A DNA stretch of 64,000 nt from Pelodera strongyloides (Eukaryota; Nematoda; Chromadorea; Rhabditida; Rhabditidae): assembly GCA_036852015.1 (NCBI GenBank), contig JAANDG010000163.1, forward strand, positions 1 to 64,000, read 5' to 3'. Under the pieces are notes generated by a model that saw only the letters and a program-made list of their open reading frames with translations, did no database searches and was not told the origin of the DNA. The position numbers and the translations under genes were made by a program. This document shows positions 33,022-46,029 of this stretch, piece by piece; position 1 is the first letter of the stretch, and each line of letters begins with the position of its first letter.

Positions 33022-36000
33022 AACTCACGGGACTCCGACCCTCTAGTGAACGGTTTAACAAGGGACGAACATTCTCGAACGAGTTCGCTGCCTAGTATAG
33101 GTCCGACGACCGTTGTAAAGAATTCGGACGGTTCGGACGCGTACTACGTATCAACAGAACCGCTCGAAGACTGTCAGAATCATCCGTCTACTTCACCGGA
33201 GCCTGAACAGGTAAGCGTTGGTGTCGTGTGTATGTGAGTTTGTCCCTCCACTGGAAGTTGGAAGTTTTCAGTGTCATTGTGTTCGCCTCAGGCGTCCTCA
33301 GGTGACACCGGAACCGGATGTGATATTTGCATATCCATATCAGTTTATTGTGGTACCTCTCCAGGAAAGATGGTTATGCGGAACGGAACTATGCAAATTG
33401 TTGCTGTGATGTATATCGATTTGTGATAGAGTTGTGCCGCGGTGTCGCGTAGTTTTTTTTGCATTGAATTTTTTTGAAACTGAAACTATTCTATTATTTC
33501 AAGTAGTATAGTCTTTATCTTTAGGGGTTCCAATCAGACGTCTACAATTCACATAGCAGCGGTGATCATTTATCACACGTGCACGAGTATTACGATCTCG
33601 ATCATCACTTTACACACTACGTCGCTGTGCCGGAGCAGTCGGACAGGTTAGGAGTTACTAATTTAGAATCTATCTGATGAGTTCGTAAATGTAAGTTTAA
33701 GTTGCATGCTAGTTTGCCTGCCCTAGCGCCATTTAACTTGGCTACATGGTGTAAATGGTTTCAGTATTTCAGCAAAGAATCAGCAGGCATCCTGTAGCTT
33801 ATCCGTTTCACCTTCAGTAGCTGTATTTTGAGTTTTGTCTATTCTATTTAATTTGGAAGTCCGCAACTCAGTGCATTTCAGAGAGCGCAAACCGTCCGGT
33901 TCACCAACGGATTCTGACGAGCCATCGCTGATTCCCGGAGCGAATTTGACAAGCAGGTTGCGACAGGCAACACATCTCTACGATAACGAGCAATTGGAGT
34001 CGTCATTTGTATGTGTTGGGGATAATTTAATTACTTTTGGTAGCCGCTTGCTTAGCTGAAATTGAAATTGTTCATCTATCAATTTTACTAAGCGAAATAC
34101 CGGCCCGTTTTTGAAACACATCGATTAGACCAGCATTCTTATGCAGCTTGTGCAAATGAACATAAATTAGAATAAAAATCGAGCAAATCAGCATAAATTG
34201 GTAAGAATTCAGTTATCCACGATAAGTTTCAAAAACCGGCCGTTATTTCGCTTTAGGATGGAAAAAAACCGTGTTCTTGGGGCTTCTAGTTAGGATTGTC
34301 AGGCTGGGTTTTGTACCTTTAGCTATTGATGGAGGAAGAGTAAAAAGTAATCGTTTCATACTCTTACATTACCTTACAGGTGGAACCGTTAACGGAAGTT
34401 CAATTGTCTCGACTACTGGACGACGTGAACTTGAAGCCGTCAGATAAGGCTGGACTTGCGTTTACACTAGCCTATTCCGAGCACTACGTATCGCAGACGG
34501 TGGACCTCGTCGATTTCCTCCAAGGACCTACTTTGTCATCGCTAAGGACACGAAGTTCACCGGAACCGGAAGTGGAAGTTGGTAAGCGATGCGTTACGGT
34601 ATCGGAGTAATGGGTATTGGGTATACGGTATCTGAGAATTGGGTAATGGGTATACGGTATATGAGAATTGGGTAATGGGTATACGGTATCTGAGAAGTGG
34701 ATAATGGGTATACGGTATCTGAGAAATTGGCAATGGGTATACGGTATCTGAGAAATGAGTATACGGTATCTGAGAAGTGGATAATGGGTATACGGTATCT
34801 GAATCTGAGAAATGGGTATATACTTGAATGTGGTTAGCTTGAGCATGACCGGTGATATGATATTTATGATGTATTGTAATTAGTCTAGATATAATTTTGA
34901 TGTATGTTAAATGTTAAAGCTATATAACTGTCGGTTTTTGAAAATTATCGTGGACAATTGCACATATGTTGTATGCAAAGGAATATAATTAGAATTGAGA
35001 ATCGCCCAGTTATTTGCATGCATTACATTGGAATTCTGTGACCAACATTGAACATACGTTTCAAAAAAAAACCGGTGTCCTGCCGCTTTAATTATGTTTA
35101 GAAAGAGTATGAGTATTGTATTCAAAAAGTTCTCTTTTCAGAGCAAGCACAACGGATAACGGAGCTTCGAGAGAATAGTACACTAGCGAAAATACTATTC
35201 GAAGAAGAAGAGGAATCAAAACCATCGTCTCCTTTTTTATTCTACGATCCACCGGAAAAGAGTGTCGTCGCTAGTCTAACGCCGGCCGAACCGCCAGTTG
35301 TCAACGGTAAGCTTGGTTACCGTTGGGATAATAAACTAACTATAAGAGCGTTATTATTGTATGTGATTTGTGTATCGTTTGAATTATTGCGCATGAAAAA
35401 CAATGCACTTCTTGTGAAAGATTACGTTTACATAGAATGGGCTTAATCAAAAGTCCTGTGTTTCACGGGCGGGTTAAATGCGAGTAGGGGCGGTATCATT
35501 GCTATTTTTTCAAGTTCATCGTGAGGTTTCCAAGTATGCTTAAAATTTGCCGTATTTTGGAACTACACGAGAATATTTTTCTTTTAATTTTTCATAGTAT
35601 ATATGCAGGTTCCGTGAAGAAATACGGTAGTATTGACAGAATCACACCGAATTTTTGGGGATATTGGAACCCCCCGCACCGTCTTCAGTCTTCACGCAAC
35701 TTGATTTTGAAAGAGAGTAATTTAAAATTTTAATCTAATTCCAGCAGCACCAGAAAACCGCGAAATGATGCATTGCACACTACAGGGACGTGTTGAGTCT
35801 CCAGCTAATAGGGCTAATAAGAAGGTGAGTTTGTTGTGATGTCTTTGTGGTTGTAGTTCGTAGTAAAGTAAGGCTAGACCTATATCCAACAGAGAAGGCC
35901 TGCCTGAGCCTGAGCGTGCCGCTACAGACCAGAGTTTAGGTATTCTTGGTAATATAGTAGGTAGAATCTTCGAGCTTACAATTAGTACGACTCTCGTTAA

Positions 36001-36921
36001 GACAGATTGGACAGATGTAAACCAAATCTTATGCAACTTTTCCACCTTTCGGCATATTCAGGACGAAGGAAAGAAAACTCCTAAAACTTGGGTAATTAAA
36101 AAAAAATTAAATTCTTGGTAATGGTCCGGAGTTCAGATCGTATTCTTTTTTTTTCGAGGCGCGGCATTCAGTAACGGTGCATGAATTCGACCTTTATTAT
36201 CTCGTTATTTGGTTATTTGCAGCAACAACAATTCCAATTGACACCCGTTTTCCCCGCAACACAAACTCAACAAACTGCCCCGGGTGCAGCAAAACCTAAG
36301 CGGGTGCGCAAGAACCCGAATGGTTTTGTGGTGGGTGTTTTGTGAACTTGGAACTTGTTTGCTTGTTCTACTTACAACTTACAATTAGTAAGTCCAGGCA
36401 TTGTGTATTCAACCTAACCTTCAAACGGATGAAGAAGTATAATTTAGAACAATTTACCGCATTATATGAAAAAAAACCAGACGGTGCTAAATTATGGCGA
36501 TGTTTTTTTTTTAATTTCTCGATCGTTTAGAGCAAACGAACCACAAAGTTGGGTCAGAAGACACGACGTGAGCTGGCAGTGCAGAAACTGTTCGATAACA
36601 CGTTTCCGTTTGAGGAGGATGGAGGAGATCAGGAGGTATGACATAGGACATTTTATGATGCGTGCCTCGTGGGTGTAAAAGTTGATGCTTGGTGGGAAGC
36701 TTGCCTGGGAATGTATATTTAGTATACTGTAGTTTAGTGTAGTGTATCTAATACACAGATCTTGCGAAGTATGAGTGGAGAAGCTCAAACGATACATAAT
36801 AGGTTTTGATCAGACCTCAGACCAGACACTGGTTGGTTAGTTGAGAAGGTAAAGAAGATTGACAGTAATGCAGAATCATTTTATATGATGCACACTTATA
36901 TACTTTATATAGTGTGTCAAT

Positions 36922-36952
<31 letters not shown>

Positions 36953-37052
36953 GGATATGGTTTAGGACGTAGAAGACAGTCCGATGCACCGAAGTCGAGA
37001 GAACAAGGAGAATCTTCCAGAGGGAGAGAGCCAGGAGATGGAGAAAGCTAAG
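33022..37052 (+). CDS. SMAD gene, N-terminal extension (nine exons)
   Basis: Nine exons keep phase: 33022-33210, 33525-33646, 33882-34008, 34380-34581, 35142-35306, 35745-35824, 36223-36330 (or to 36303), 36531-36635, 36966-37052. Together about 395 codons before MH1. No domain recognised. Visible: Ser/Pro/acidic runs (STSPEPEQ, EPEVEVE, FEEEEESKPSSP), His-rich HVHEYYDLDHHF, Gln-rich QQQFQLTPVF, and a basic cluster KPKRVRKNPNG / SKRTTKLGQKTRREL that could be a nuclear localisation signal. Acceptors are TTTTCAG or TTTAG. Typical SMADs have only tens of residues before MH1 and some nematode ones about 200, so this is unusually long. The start codon is not identified: exon 33022 opens in phase 0 and needs an upstream exon. 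Confidence 0.75.
34087..34255. mobile_element. MITE family A in a SMAD intron
   Basis: TAAGCGAAATACCGGCCCG at the left; CCGGCCGTTATTTCGCTTTA at the right. 169 bp, in the intron after exon 33882-34008. Confidence 0.88.
34609..34822. repeat. Minisatellite of about 33 bp in a SMAD intron
   Basis: Repeated GGGTATACGGTATCTGAGAA plus TTGGGTAAT variants, about seven units with length changes. It begins 28 bp after a splice donor. Confidence 0.93.
34914..35091. mobile_element. Diverged MITE family A copy in a SMAD intron
   Basis: TTAAAGCTATATAACTGTCGG with TTTTTGAAAATTATCG at the left; CGTTTCAAAAAAAAACCGG and CCTGCCGCTTTAA at the right. It ends about 50 bp before the acceptor of exon 35142. Confidence 0.75.
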
Positions 37053-37476
37053 GTAGGTTTGAATTTAGTTAAAAGTTTGAGAATCACGCCAATCGCGGTA
37101 TGCGCATCGTGATATGTTTGGATAATTTTATAACATCCCTAGTATATTCCTGATTTTTTTCGTATTCCATGTTAGTAACTTTTCGCAGTTTGTTGGACAA
37201 GCGCAAGTTGTGTAAAATTTGTTAAAAGTTGATGAATCATTATGAGTATTAGTGATTATGGGTACTATATGACCATTATTGTGGACGAATGTGAGTACAG
37301 TGTTCAGTGTATTAATGAGGCTGACGTATTGTAGCATTGAAATCTTTTTCAATTTAAAATTGTGTAGAAACATTTGGAATTTCTGCGTGGAATTTTTAAT
37401 GTTTTTTTTTTTGAAATGTGGAGTTGGCTATAATTTGGTAGTTGTTAGTGGTTAGAAAAGTAGCTATTTGTTTCAG

Positions 37477-40400
37477 AAACCTGTCGACTACTCCCTGGCC
37501 ATTTGCAAGAGTCTTGTGCGTAAATTGGACAAGAAAGGCACTTTGGCGGCTTATTTGGAAATGTTCGACAAACCACTGGAGCAACGGCATTTGGAACCAT
37601 GTTTCACGATGTACAAGTGAGTTTTTTTGGTTGTTTGTTTGTTTGTTTATTTGTTTGTTGTTATTGATTATTATAGTTGTTTGTATTTTTTGTTCTTTGA
37701 AGCCTTACCTTCTTTATTGACCTCATTATGTATTATGTGTCAGTCCCATGATATCTCATTTTGCCGTGTTTTATTTCATTGACTGGAATACTGGAAGGTT
37801 TGAGGTTTTCTGCCTCCATCGTATTCTGGACACGAGTAGGAATTTTAGAGCTTCAGTAGTGCTAATGTCTCGTTTAACCTTTAATAGTTTCTAAACGGTG
37901 CTTTAATTTTTTGTGTGGCGGTTCTGCGTTGCGCTTTCTCTATTTCTCTATTTCTCTTTTCTTTTCCCTTTTGAGACTGGTGGTGTGTAGTCTTGCTTAG
38001 CGTGGATAGGAGTTTAGGAGTTCTAGATAGAAGGAGAGCCTCCTGCTAAACTCTGTCTCGGTCTCTTCCCCTTCCTCTCTTTGCCGGGTACTCCCCACGC
38101 GGCATAGTCTCTGCCCTCCCTGTGTTTGCCGGCCCGGCAGTCTCTCCCCCTCCCTCTTCTTGCCGGCACCCCTCCCCATCCGGCATGTTCTCTCTCGCCC
38201 GTTCATTTTATCTCTCTCAGTGCTGGAATAGTCGGAATGTGAAAAACTGGCTTCTCACACACTTGCCCCCACTTTTGCACTTGTTATATGCGAGATTTTG
38301 TGGCTGTGGCGTATAAATTTAATTATCCAAGTTTTTGTTTTCAATGGTGCAGATGTGCTTTCTAAAGTTAGTATTTGAAGTAGGAATATGCAGCGTGTTT
38401 TCTCTATGTTTTGTTATTTTTGGTTGGATCTTTTTCAAAATTATTGCCGTTTATTTGCAATTTTAATTGCAGTCGAATAATTGGAAACTAGGATCACATT
38501 TTTGTTGTGTGAAAGTTTTTGCTATAGTTCTTTTAGTAGTGCGTTTTGGGATGAGCTATAGTGGGTCACTGGTCTGATTTATTGGGTTTTTGCTGGTGCG
38601 TGGTGCATAATAATGCATACAATAACATAGTAATGATGTGTTGTGAATCACATATTGTGAATCTCGACCCCGTGTACTAAATAACAGGAGCGGCGTTCCA
38701 TTTTCTAATAGTAAGTGACGTCCTGTGTTCTGAGGCCATATCCACCAGTCCGATTCCCTCGGGGAAATAGTCCCCCTGGGGAAATAACATTCTAATGTGA
38801 GAGACGCAGAGAAAAAGACGGGGAATTCCCCATGGGGAGTTGTCAGTTGAGTGGTGAATATGGCCTCAGTACTCTCAACTCTTAGTCTAAAATACCATGT
38901 CAATTTTGTTTTTTTTTGCGTTTTGCCTTTGCACGAAAATAGCGCTGGGTCTAGGTCTAAAATCTAAGTGTGGGAGAGTTTGTTAATCCGTGCATGGGAA
39001 CTGGGAAGATGGGAAGGCTTTTGTTTAGTTTTTAACTACGGTTATTGGCTACAGCCCCAGTTACAGGGCACCCATATTTGGTAACGACCTGAAGCCATAT
39101 TCACCACTCAATTCCCCATCCCCATGGGGAATTCCCCGTCTTTTCTCTGCATGTCTCACATTAGAATGCTATTTTCTGTCCTCGGGGACTGTTTCCCGAG
39201 GGAATCGGAGTGGTGGATATGACCTCAGTATATGAGAATGTGTATATGAATGTAAAGTGAAATCAGGTCTTTTCTCTGGCACTTACCAATGTTACTTTTA
39301 CTTATCGTCTGATTATGAGTTTAGTTATATTGGTTAAAGCGAAACGCATCGTGGGCAACTGAATTCTTACGTATTTGTGTTAATTTACTCGAATTTAGCT
39401 CGTTTTTTTAATTCTAACTTATGTTCATTTGCATATGCTGCATAAGAATGCCGGTGTACTCGGTGCGTTTCAAAAACCGGCCGGTATTTCGCTTTGAATT
39501 TCTTTGAGCTTCTATTTCCACAACCACATGTCATTTCCAGTGTTCGTTACAGTATTATTGCTTCTGATAGATTGTTGGTGTCTAATGTCATAATCATTGA
39601 TATTGATTAGACGTTCGATTGGTTTGGTCTCGTTGGTCGTACGTTCATAGTGCTATAGTGCAAGGCTGGCTGTACTGTGCGTTATTTAATGTTTACTTTT
39701 CTAGCACAGGCTGCGGGAGGCTGGCTGTTTGCCAGCTAGAGCTTTAGTGTGCTTTGAGCTTTGAGCTACTAGTTTCGAAACGAAGCCTATTTATGGTGAT
39801 TCAAATGTTTGTGCAAATTGCATAACTGACATTAAGGCCACCCTTTGCCAAGTTTTATGAATTTGGATTGCAAATGAAAATTGGTGTTTCGGTCGGGCGG
39901 GAATCGAAAACCAAAGATGCGGGGCCGATTCCCGCCCGACCGAAACCCCAATTTTTCATTTACAATCAAAATTCTTATTTATGATGTTTCTAGTAGTAAT
40001 GATAATAATAATGGTGGCTTTCGTAACTTGGGGCCTAGGCCCAGGGCCCAGGGCTTCTAGTCCCTATCCTACATAGTTGATTGTTTACAGAGTGTTTTTA
40101 ATCTTTGAGCTTGCTTGTTGAGATACGAAAATAATGTTTTGTTTACTACATTTGCCGTTCCTTGTTCGTACTTCTACTAACATTTGTAGTTGGCTCTTGT
40201 TGGCAGTGCAGATACCATATTCACCACTCAATTCCCCATGGGGAATTCCCGTATATTTCTCCCCGTCTCTCACATTAGTATGCTGTTTTCTGTCCCCAGG
40301 GAATATTTTCCTGAGGGAATTGGAGTTGTGAATATGGCCACAGGTGTTCTTTTGAGTTTACTACTTCGTTTATCCTACACATCTCGATCTCAGACTTCTT

Positions 40401-41956
40401 TATTAGTCGAATTTAAGAAAATGAATTGTGTCTTAATATGTGCGATCATCAACTGTAGCTGTCACATTTCACATTCAATAACAACTTGGTGTTATTTTAC
40501 AACATGTAAATAAATACGTATTAAAGACGACAAGTTGCCTATATTTTATGTTTTTGGCCGGACAATTGAGCATATACATATGCTTGTTCTCTGATTGTGA
40601 AATACTAGAAATAGTTAGTAGTTTGTGGTAACGTTACGGGCAGATTAATTGCACAATTTCGCTTCTGATCTGTGTGATTACTCGATTACTATGCCCGTAT
40701 TATTATTAATGAAATTTTACACATTTAAGCTTTAATTGTCCTTTCAGGTGCGCAGACGGTCGCATTCAAGTACACGTGCGCAAATTCCAGCCGAACGTGA
40801 GTTGTGCTTTCTTTTCTTTTTTTTTGTCGTGGAATAATTGTGCAATTATGCTAATTGTATAATTGTAAGTATGAAAGTGTGCTATTTTTCTTGTATACTT
40901 GTATTGTATGTTCATGTTGTACGATATGTGAATATGCTAACCACAGAAATGTCGCGCACTGTGTTTGTTTGAACTTTTGTTGTATTGTATTGTTTTATCA
41001 TTAAATAATTAGATTCATTCATGTGGATGCTTATGCTTATATACAATTGGCAAAATGTTCATAGGAACATTAAAGCGATATAACAGCCGAACAACAGTCC
41101 GGCTGTTATAAAGCTTTAATGAGGAATTGCTTTCTAACTTTCTACTTGTGATTTGTTAATTTTTAGGTGGCAGTGGCGCGCGTCTTCCGCTTTCCAAGGG
41201 TACGTCAGAGTAGGGAACTTCGTTCGACGAGCTCCTGTCAGTTCTCATATAACGGCGACGCGAAGTCGTTTCTTCGTGATGAGGTACAACTTTTTTGTAA
41301 TTATCTTAATTATCTATGTTCTTGCCTTTTTGTTTGCTTATCAGTCGGACTCGGACTGGGAACCTAGTATTTTCAAAATACGCATAACACGTAAGATTCG
41401 CTCGGATGTACGAAGAACGGATACCATATCTAGTACCTTTCGTTTCTTTGCGACTATAATATGGTAAGAGAGAAACATGTGCAATTTTGGATGTCATTTT
41501 CGTGATACAAAAGTTGAGGAAATTTGGCAAAAGTTTAAAAAAAAACTGGGAAAAACTAGAACTGTGGCCATATTCACCACTCCGACTCACTCGGGGAAAT
41601 ATTCCCTGGGGACAGAAAATAGTATTCTAAAGTGAGACACGCAGAGAAAAAGACGAAGAGGAAATTCAGTGGTAGTGGTGTGGCTTTTGGGATAGTTGTT
41701 GAGATATCGGTTTCGAATCTTTTTAGCATTGCTGTAGTAACTCTGTTGTGTTTGTGCCCTTTGTGATACCGTTAATGCAACTTCGTTGTTAATCGTTTTG
41801 GTTCGCAGTTCCAGGTCTGCATAAACCCGTGGCATCTGGAACTCGTCGGTTCGTCGCAGGTACCGGGACCGTTTCCGAATTCTACCGGAACCCCTACCGC
41901 GCCCAGAAGTGTTTCGGGTACGCCAGGTTGCTGTCGAGAACCTTCTATCACGCCAG
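37477..41956 (+). CDS. SMAD gene, MH1 DNA-binding domain exons
   Basis: Exons 37477-37616, 40748-40796, 41167-41283 and 41809-41956 (or a shorter 41809-41859) encode the MH1 domain, starting KPVDYSLAICKSLVRKL. The zinc ligands are all visible: Cys in EPCFTM, Cys in SSCQFSY, and Cys and His in VCINPWHLE. The DNA-contact hairpin reads ADGRIQVHVRKFQP; by alignment to SMAD3 the three contacts Arg74, Gln76 and Lys81 are kept. The domain should therefore bind SMAD boxes. After VCINPWHLE the long form continues with a Pro/Thr/Ser-rich tail (about 32 residues) to a phase-1 donor at 41957; a phase-0 donor (CAG|GTACCG) lies at 41860. The intron at 37617-40747 carries several MITEs. Confidence 0.93.
38731..38868. 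mobile_element. MITE family C in an MH1 intron
   Basis: TGAGGCCATATCCACCAGTC at the left; GTGGTGAATATGGCCTCA at the right. 138 bp. Confidence 0.9.
39090..39227. mobile_element. MITE family C, inverted copy in the same intron
   Basis: The same element as 38731 in the opposite orientation: CCATATTCACCACTCAATTCC at the left; GGAGTGGTGGATATGACCTCA at the right. With 38731 it makes an inverted pair 220 bp apart, so the intron RNA could form a longer duplex. Confidence 0.88.
39334..39496. mobile_element. MITE family A, left end deleted
   Basis: TTAAAGCGAAACGCATCGTGG lacks the TACCGGCCGGTTTTTGA part of the terminus. The right end CCGGCCGGTATTTCGCTTTGA is intact. 163 bp. Confidence 0.85.
39862..39971. 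repeat. 110-bp palindrome in an MH1 intron
   Basis: TTTCGGTCGGGCGGGAATCG at the left pairs with CGATTCCCGCCCGACCGAAA at the right over a short spacer; outer ATTTGGATTGCAAATGAAAA pairs imperfectly with TTTTTCATTTACAATCAAAAT. Not related to the other MITEs listed. Confidence 0.9.
40211..40342. mobile_element. MITE family C in an MH1 intron
   Basis: CCATATTCACCACTCAATTCC at the left; GAGTTGTGAATATGGCCACA at the right. About 132 bp, third family C copy in this one intron. Confidence 0.85.
41070..41121. mobile_element. 52-bp hairpin, minimal MITE
   Basis: ATTAAAGCGATATAACAGCCG and CGGCTGTTATAAAGCTTTAAT flank an 8-10 base loop. It keeps the TTAAAGCG terminus of families A and B but no inner sequence. 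Lies 45 bp before exon 41167. Confidence 0.8.
41564..41674. mobile_element. MITE family C, right-truncated
   Basis: TGGCCATATTCACCACTCC, CTCGGGGAAATATTCCCTGG, GAGACACGCAGAGAAAAAGA; the right arm is replaced by unrelated sequence. Confidence 0.8.
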
Positions 41957-42881
41957 GTATCTTTACCAGTGCTTATTCCTTTGTGTTGATTTGTGGTTTA
42001 TGATTGTTTTATGCACTATACTATGAGTTATGAGTACCAGGTAGGATCTTTACTAGTCGTTTTTATCATTTTTTTGCGGATTTATCAAGTTCATGTTTTG
42101 TGTTAAACTGTACGAGGATGGTTAGTGAACGGCTGAACAGGTTAGTCCCTTTTTTTCTTTTCCTCGATTTCTTCTGGTTTATTAGGTTCTAAGTTACGTG
42201 TTTTAGTAAGGATTTCTCGATTTTACAACGATCGTTAGATTGTGCGCAGTATTCATGCGTACTCGTACTCTGCAACAAACATGTATGATATGCTACTACT
42301 CAGTGCTCGTGGTATGGTAGCACGTTTTTTGTAAACTTTGATCTTTCTCTGTCTTTCTCTTATTTTGACGTTTTGAGCCCTCCTCTATACTCTATGCTCC
42401 AGCTCTATATTAATCATTTCTCTTTCTTGGTATGGAGATCTGTTTTTGGTTCTTGTTATTTACTTTTCATTCGTTGCTCATTATACTGATGTCTGCGCCC
42501 ATCGTTCGAAGTGTTCCAAGTCGCTATTTTGATGATGTTGCATGTTTTCGTTCTCTCTCACCTCGCCCCTGAACGCCTAGTCCAGCTCGTGTTTGCTGTA
42601 GTTGCACTGCATTGATCCCTCTCTCTGTTTCTCTGTTTGTCCTTGGTCCTTCTCTCTATTATGTTTTCGCCTTCTGTTTCACCGACTCGACTCTCTCATC
42701 GAGAGTAGTTTCTTGCGCCCTACTTTGTCATCTATCTGTCGTGTTTCTCGTCATTTCCGTAGTATTTTCTCTTCTTGACACCCCCTGTCCTTGCCCAAAT
42801 CTCGCAGCGGATGGAGCACAGAGCACAGTTGTTCTTCTGCGAGAGGGGAGAGTCCACGGAAAGAAGAGAGACTGCCTACAC

Positions 42882-42883
<2 letters not shown>

Positions 42884-42912
<29 letters not shown>

Positions 42913-42962
42913 ATTTCCGACAAGGGAGACTGCCTACAGAGAGAGAAAGAGGGAGAGAGAGA
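42884..42962. repeat. GA tract with repeated GACTGCCTACA
   Basis: AGAGACTGCCTACACAGAGA and GGAGACTGCCTACAGAGAGA flank GA dinucleotides. Open frames through it are repeat translation. Confidence 0.85.
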
Positions 42963-43145
42963 GAAGTTCCGATGTGTGCCCCTCATGCCTTTTGTGCAAA
43001 ACAACCAAAGTGTTGCTCCCGACGGTCTTATTGTTTCTTCCTTCGAAGTTTGTTGAGAACGGGTGTTGTACTGTTGCTGCTCCTGTAATGTTGCGGTTGT
43101 TGCTGATACACCGTTGTTGCATTTTCGTGCATGATTTAACTTCAC

Positions 43146-43590
43146 CCAGTGTCGCAGGCTGTCACATTGGAGCTCTTGTTTCCCAGTTTTGTCGTCACAC
43201 AGTGGGAGACAACCACTTAGTTGTGTTGTCTCCCAACAAACGTTTTGTCGTCCCACCGTGTCGCAGGATGTCGCAGTGGAGCCCCACACAGTGTCACAGG
43301 ATGTCACATTGGAGCTTTTTTTTAGTTGTCTCCCAACAAAAGTTTTATCGTCACACAGTGTCACAGGATGTCACATTGGGCTCTTAATTGTCTCCCAACA
43401 AACGCTTTGTCGTCGCACAGTGTCACCGTGGAGCTCTTAGTTGTCTCCCAACAAACGCTTTGTCGTCACACAGTGTCACTCACATTGGAGCTCTTAGTTG
43501 TCTCCCAATAAACGTTTTGTCGTCACACATTGTCACAGGATGTCGCAGTGGAGCTCTTAATTTGTCTCCCAACAAACTGCTGTTGAATCT
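43146..43590. repeat. Minisatellite of about 60 bp
   Basis: Variants of TTGTCTCCCAACAAACG, TTTTGTCGTCACACAGTGTC and ACAGGATGTCACATTGGAGC repeat about seven times with irregular deletions. All frames are broken. Confidence 0.92.
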
Positions 43591-44731
43591 CCAATGGAGA
43601 TCGACCCACTGCAACAAATAACTACCATACCAGATATGATAGATTTATTTGTTCAGCTGTTCAGTTGAACTATTGTTTTCACTCTTGCAGTTGGTGACAG
43701 TCTGCAGTAGTGTGAAACAGAAAGTCTCATCAGCTTTGTATTATATATTGAGCTGGAAGCTGGTAGTTTCAGTTTTTATTTTATATTTATGATTTGGTAT
43801 GGTTATCAAGGTGAAGGTCACTAACCTCATTCCATATATAATCGCATTTTTAGTTTTGTGTCAGTTCTCTCTGCTTTTCTTAGTTATTCCGGAGTTGTCT
43901 TTCTGAACTGGTAGATGATATCTACCCATTTTGCTCTTTTTTTTCAAGTACCCAGTAACCACCCCCTTTCTCACATTGGGTTGTTTTTGTATTGGAGGGT
44001 ATTTTTTCTCGTTTCTGTCGTCTCTTATGAGGTCTTTTTCTTCTCTGTCTGCTGAAGCCTTCTGGCCTGGCCTCTGTGGGCCTTTGGCCCCATACTTCGC
44101 CAGCTGCACGGCAGTGGGACGTGGAGTTGTGGCCCGCGTGTGTTGCATGCCTGAGTTCTGGGCAGGGCCTCTAGCCCGGGTTTCCGCCCTCATGGGCACC
44201 AAGCTGGAGCTGTAAACAACACTCCTTTTTAGGGGGAGAGATGGACAGCTTTGTTATTTTCATTTTGTTGAATGAACCTAAGCCTTTTATGTAAGCTATT
44301 CTATTTGGCAATGGCCAACTTTATTTTTTTTTTTAGTTCTTATTGTGGTTATTCTTGATTTTTTAATAGTAACACACGTGTAAATGGGACCAGTGGGGGT
44401 AATCTGGTTGGCTTCAGAAAATTTTAATAGGAAAGGATGTATTAGTGTTTTTTGATGTTTGACGGAAATTTTGAAATTAGACTGCGTGAGTCTTTTCGAC
44501 CTTTCTCCATACGGCACATTTCCGTGGTGTACTTTCATTTTCCGTTTTCCCTTTTTTGAAAGTAGTTCGGAGTTCGGGGTCATGGGGTATCAACTAAGGA
44601 CATCTGTGCGTTTGACTTTGCAATGAGCCGAAACGGGCAAACCAGCTGTTTTCCTCTCTGAACATAGTTGTACCTTTGTAACTTAAGCTTAAGTAAATTC
44701 ATTTTTTTAATGTTTTCGAAAAAAATGGGAT

Positions 44732-44788
44732 ATTGTACGAGCGGGAATCGAACCCAGCGTCTTTGGATTACCGGTCGACTGTTAACGC
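44732..44788 (-). repeat. tRNA-like fragment, 3' half
   Basis: On the minus strand, ACCGGTAATCCAAAGACGC then GGGTTCGATTCCCGCTCG is a clear T-arm with B box and part of an anticodon arm. No A box is found upstream, so only the 3' half exists. Confidence 0.55.
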
Positions 44789-46029
44789 AGTAAAAATTTA
44801 TGAAATTTGGCTTAGGGCTTAGGGCTGCCAAAAAGTCCCTTATACAGTTTGCATTTACTTAAGTACATTGTTGTGTCAGTTGTGTGCATTCTGTTTTTCT
44901 TTTTGATTTTGGTGATATGCTTGAAAGCTCTCTGTAGTGTGTAGGTAATATAAAGGCGAGCATGTATATGTAGATATCTGTAAATTGTTGCATTTAATAT
45001 AGCAACAATATCTGGTAGCTAATACAAATGAAGCGTGACATTTATGGCCCGTTTTGTTATTTGAAACTAAGCACATAATACACACATGCGTGCCGAGAGT
45101 CCATCGATTGTATTTCTCCGCTGCCTTTTCCTGTTTGTTTGCTGATTTTTTTCTATTTTGCTGTTTTTTGGAGGGGGGATAGGGTTGCGAGTGAGAGTTT
45201 CATAGAGTTTATAAAGTTTAATGCAGTATCCATATTGTTTCACTTTGGACGTAAAGATGCATGTAAATGTGGCTCTGACCTTCTCTGGAGTCTATTTGTA
45301 TATCAATCAAATTTGTATGTTTGATTGAAACTTTTAAGTGACTAAATCGGTTCGGCCGTTAAGGTTAAGGTTAAGCTACACGGGATTTGTGCCTTTGCCA
45401 TATGCCATGAGTTTTTGCATCTCTTGTTTTCTTTTACCGGGCCTTTATTTCTTTATTAGTAGTAGACTAGTAGAGATGTGATGTAAGCTGTCTGCTGATG
45501 CTGATGACTTTAGATTATAGTTTAACAGTTTAACTGTGCAAAAAAACACCAGGGCTCTTGTGATTAATGTGTCGCATGGTTACCGGGTTCTTTTTGAGAT
45601 TTTTTTCTCTCATTTGGCCATTTGGCCCTCGTCTATATAATCAAGGGCCCCTTATCGCACCGCCCAATTTGGCTCATTTCTGGCTTTTGGGCACTTTTGG
45701 CATAGAATTGGTTGATTTGGAGGTCCTTTTGTAATTCTTCATTACTTTATTTGATAGATTAAAGATTATATAATGATATGGGGATGTGAGCCGGGGGAGC
45801 GCGGCGCGGAAGCCGGCACACATACCTTGACTTCTTTATTTATTTATTACTCTGATTGCTAAGAATATGTAGGTGTATTACGTAACTACAAATAGATAGA
45901 CAGCGGGTATAAATTTGTTGTCATTATAAGTGGGGGCTGATGGAGCGGAATTCTAGTTGTTTTTCCCTGTAAGATTTTATGTTCAGAATGTTGATATCAT
46001 TTTCTTTTCACCTCGCTATTTGTTGTTAT

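Noticed and set aside
42612..43387. Several frames of 90-198 codons in the SMAD intron
   Set aside because: They cross GA tracts and the 60-bp minisatellite and change frame with each unit.
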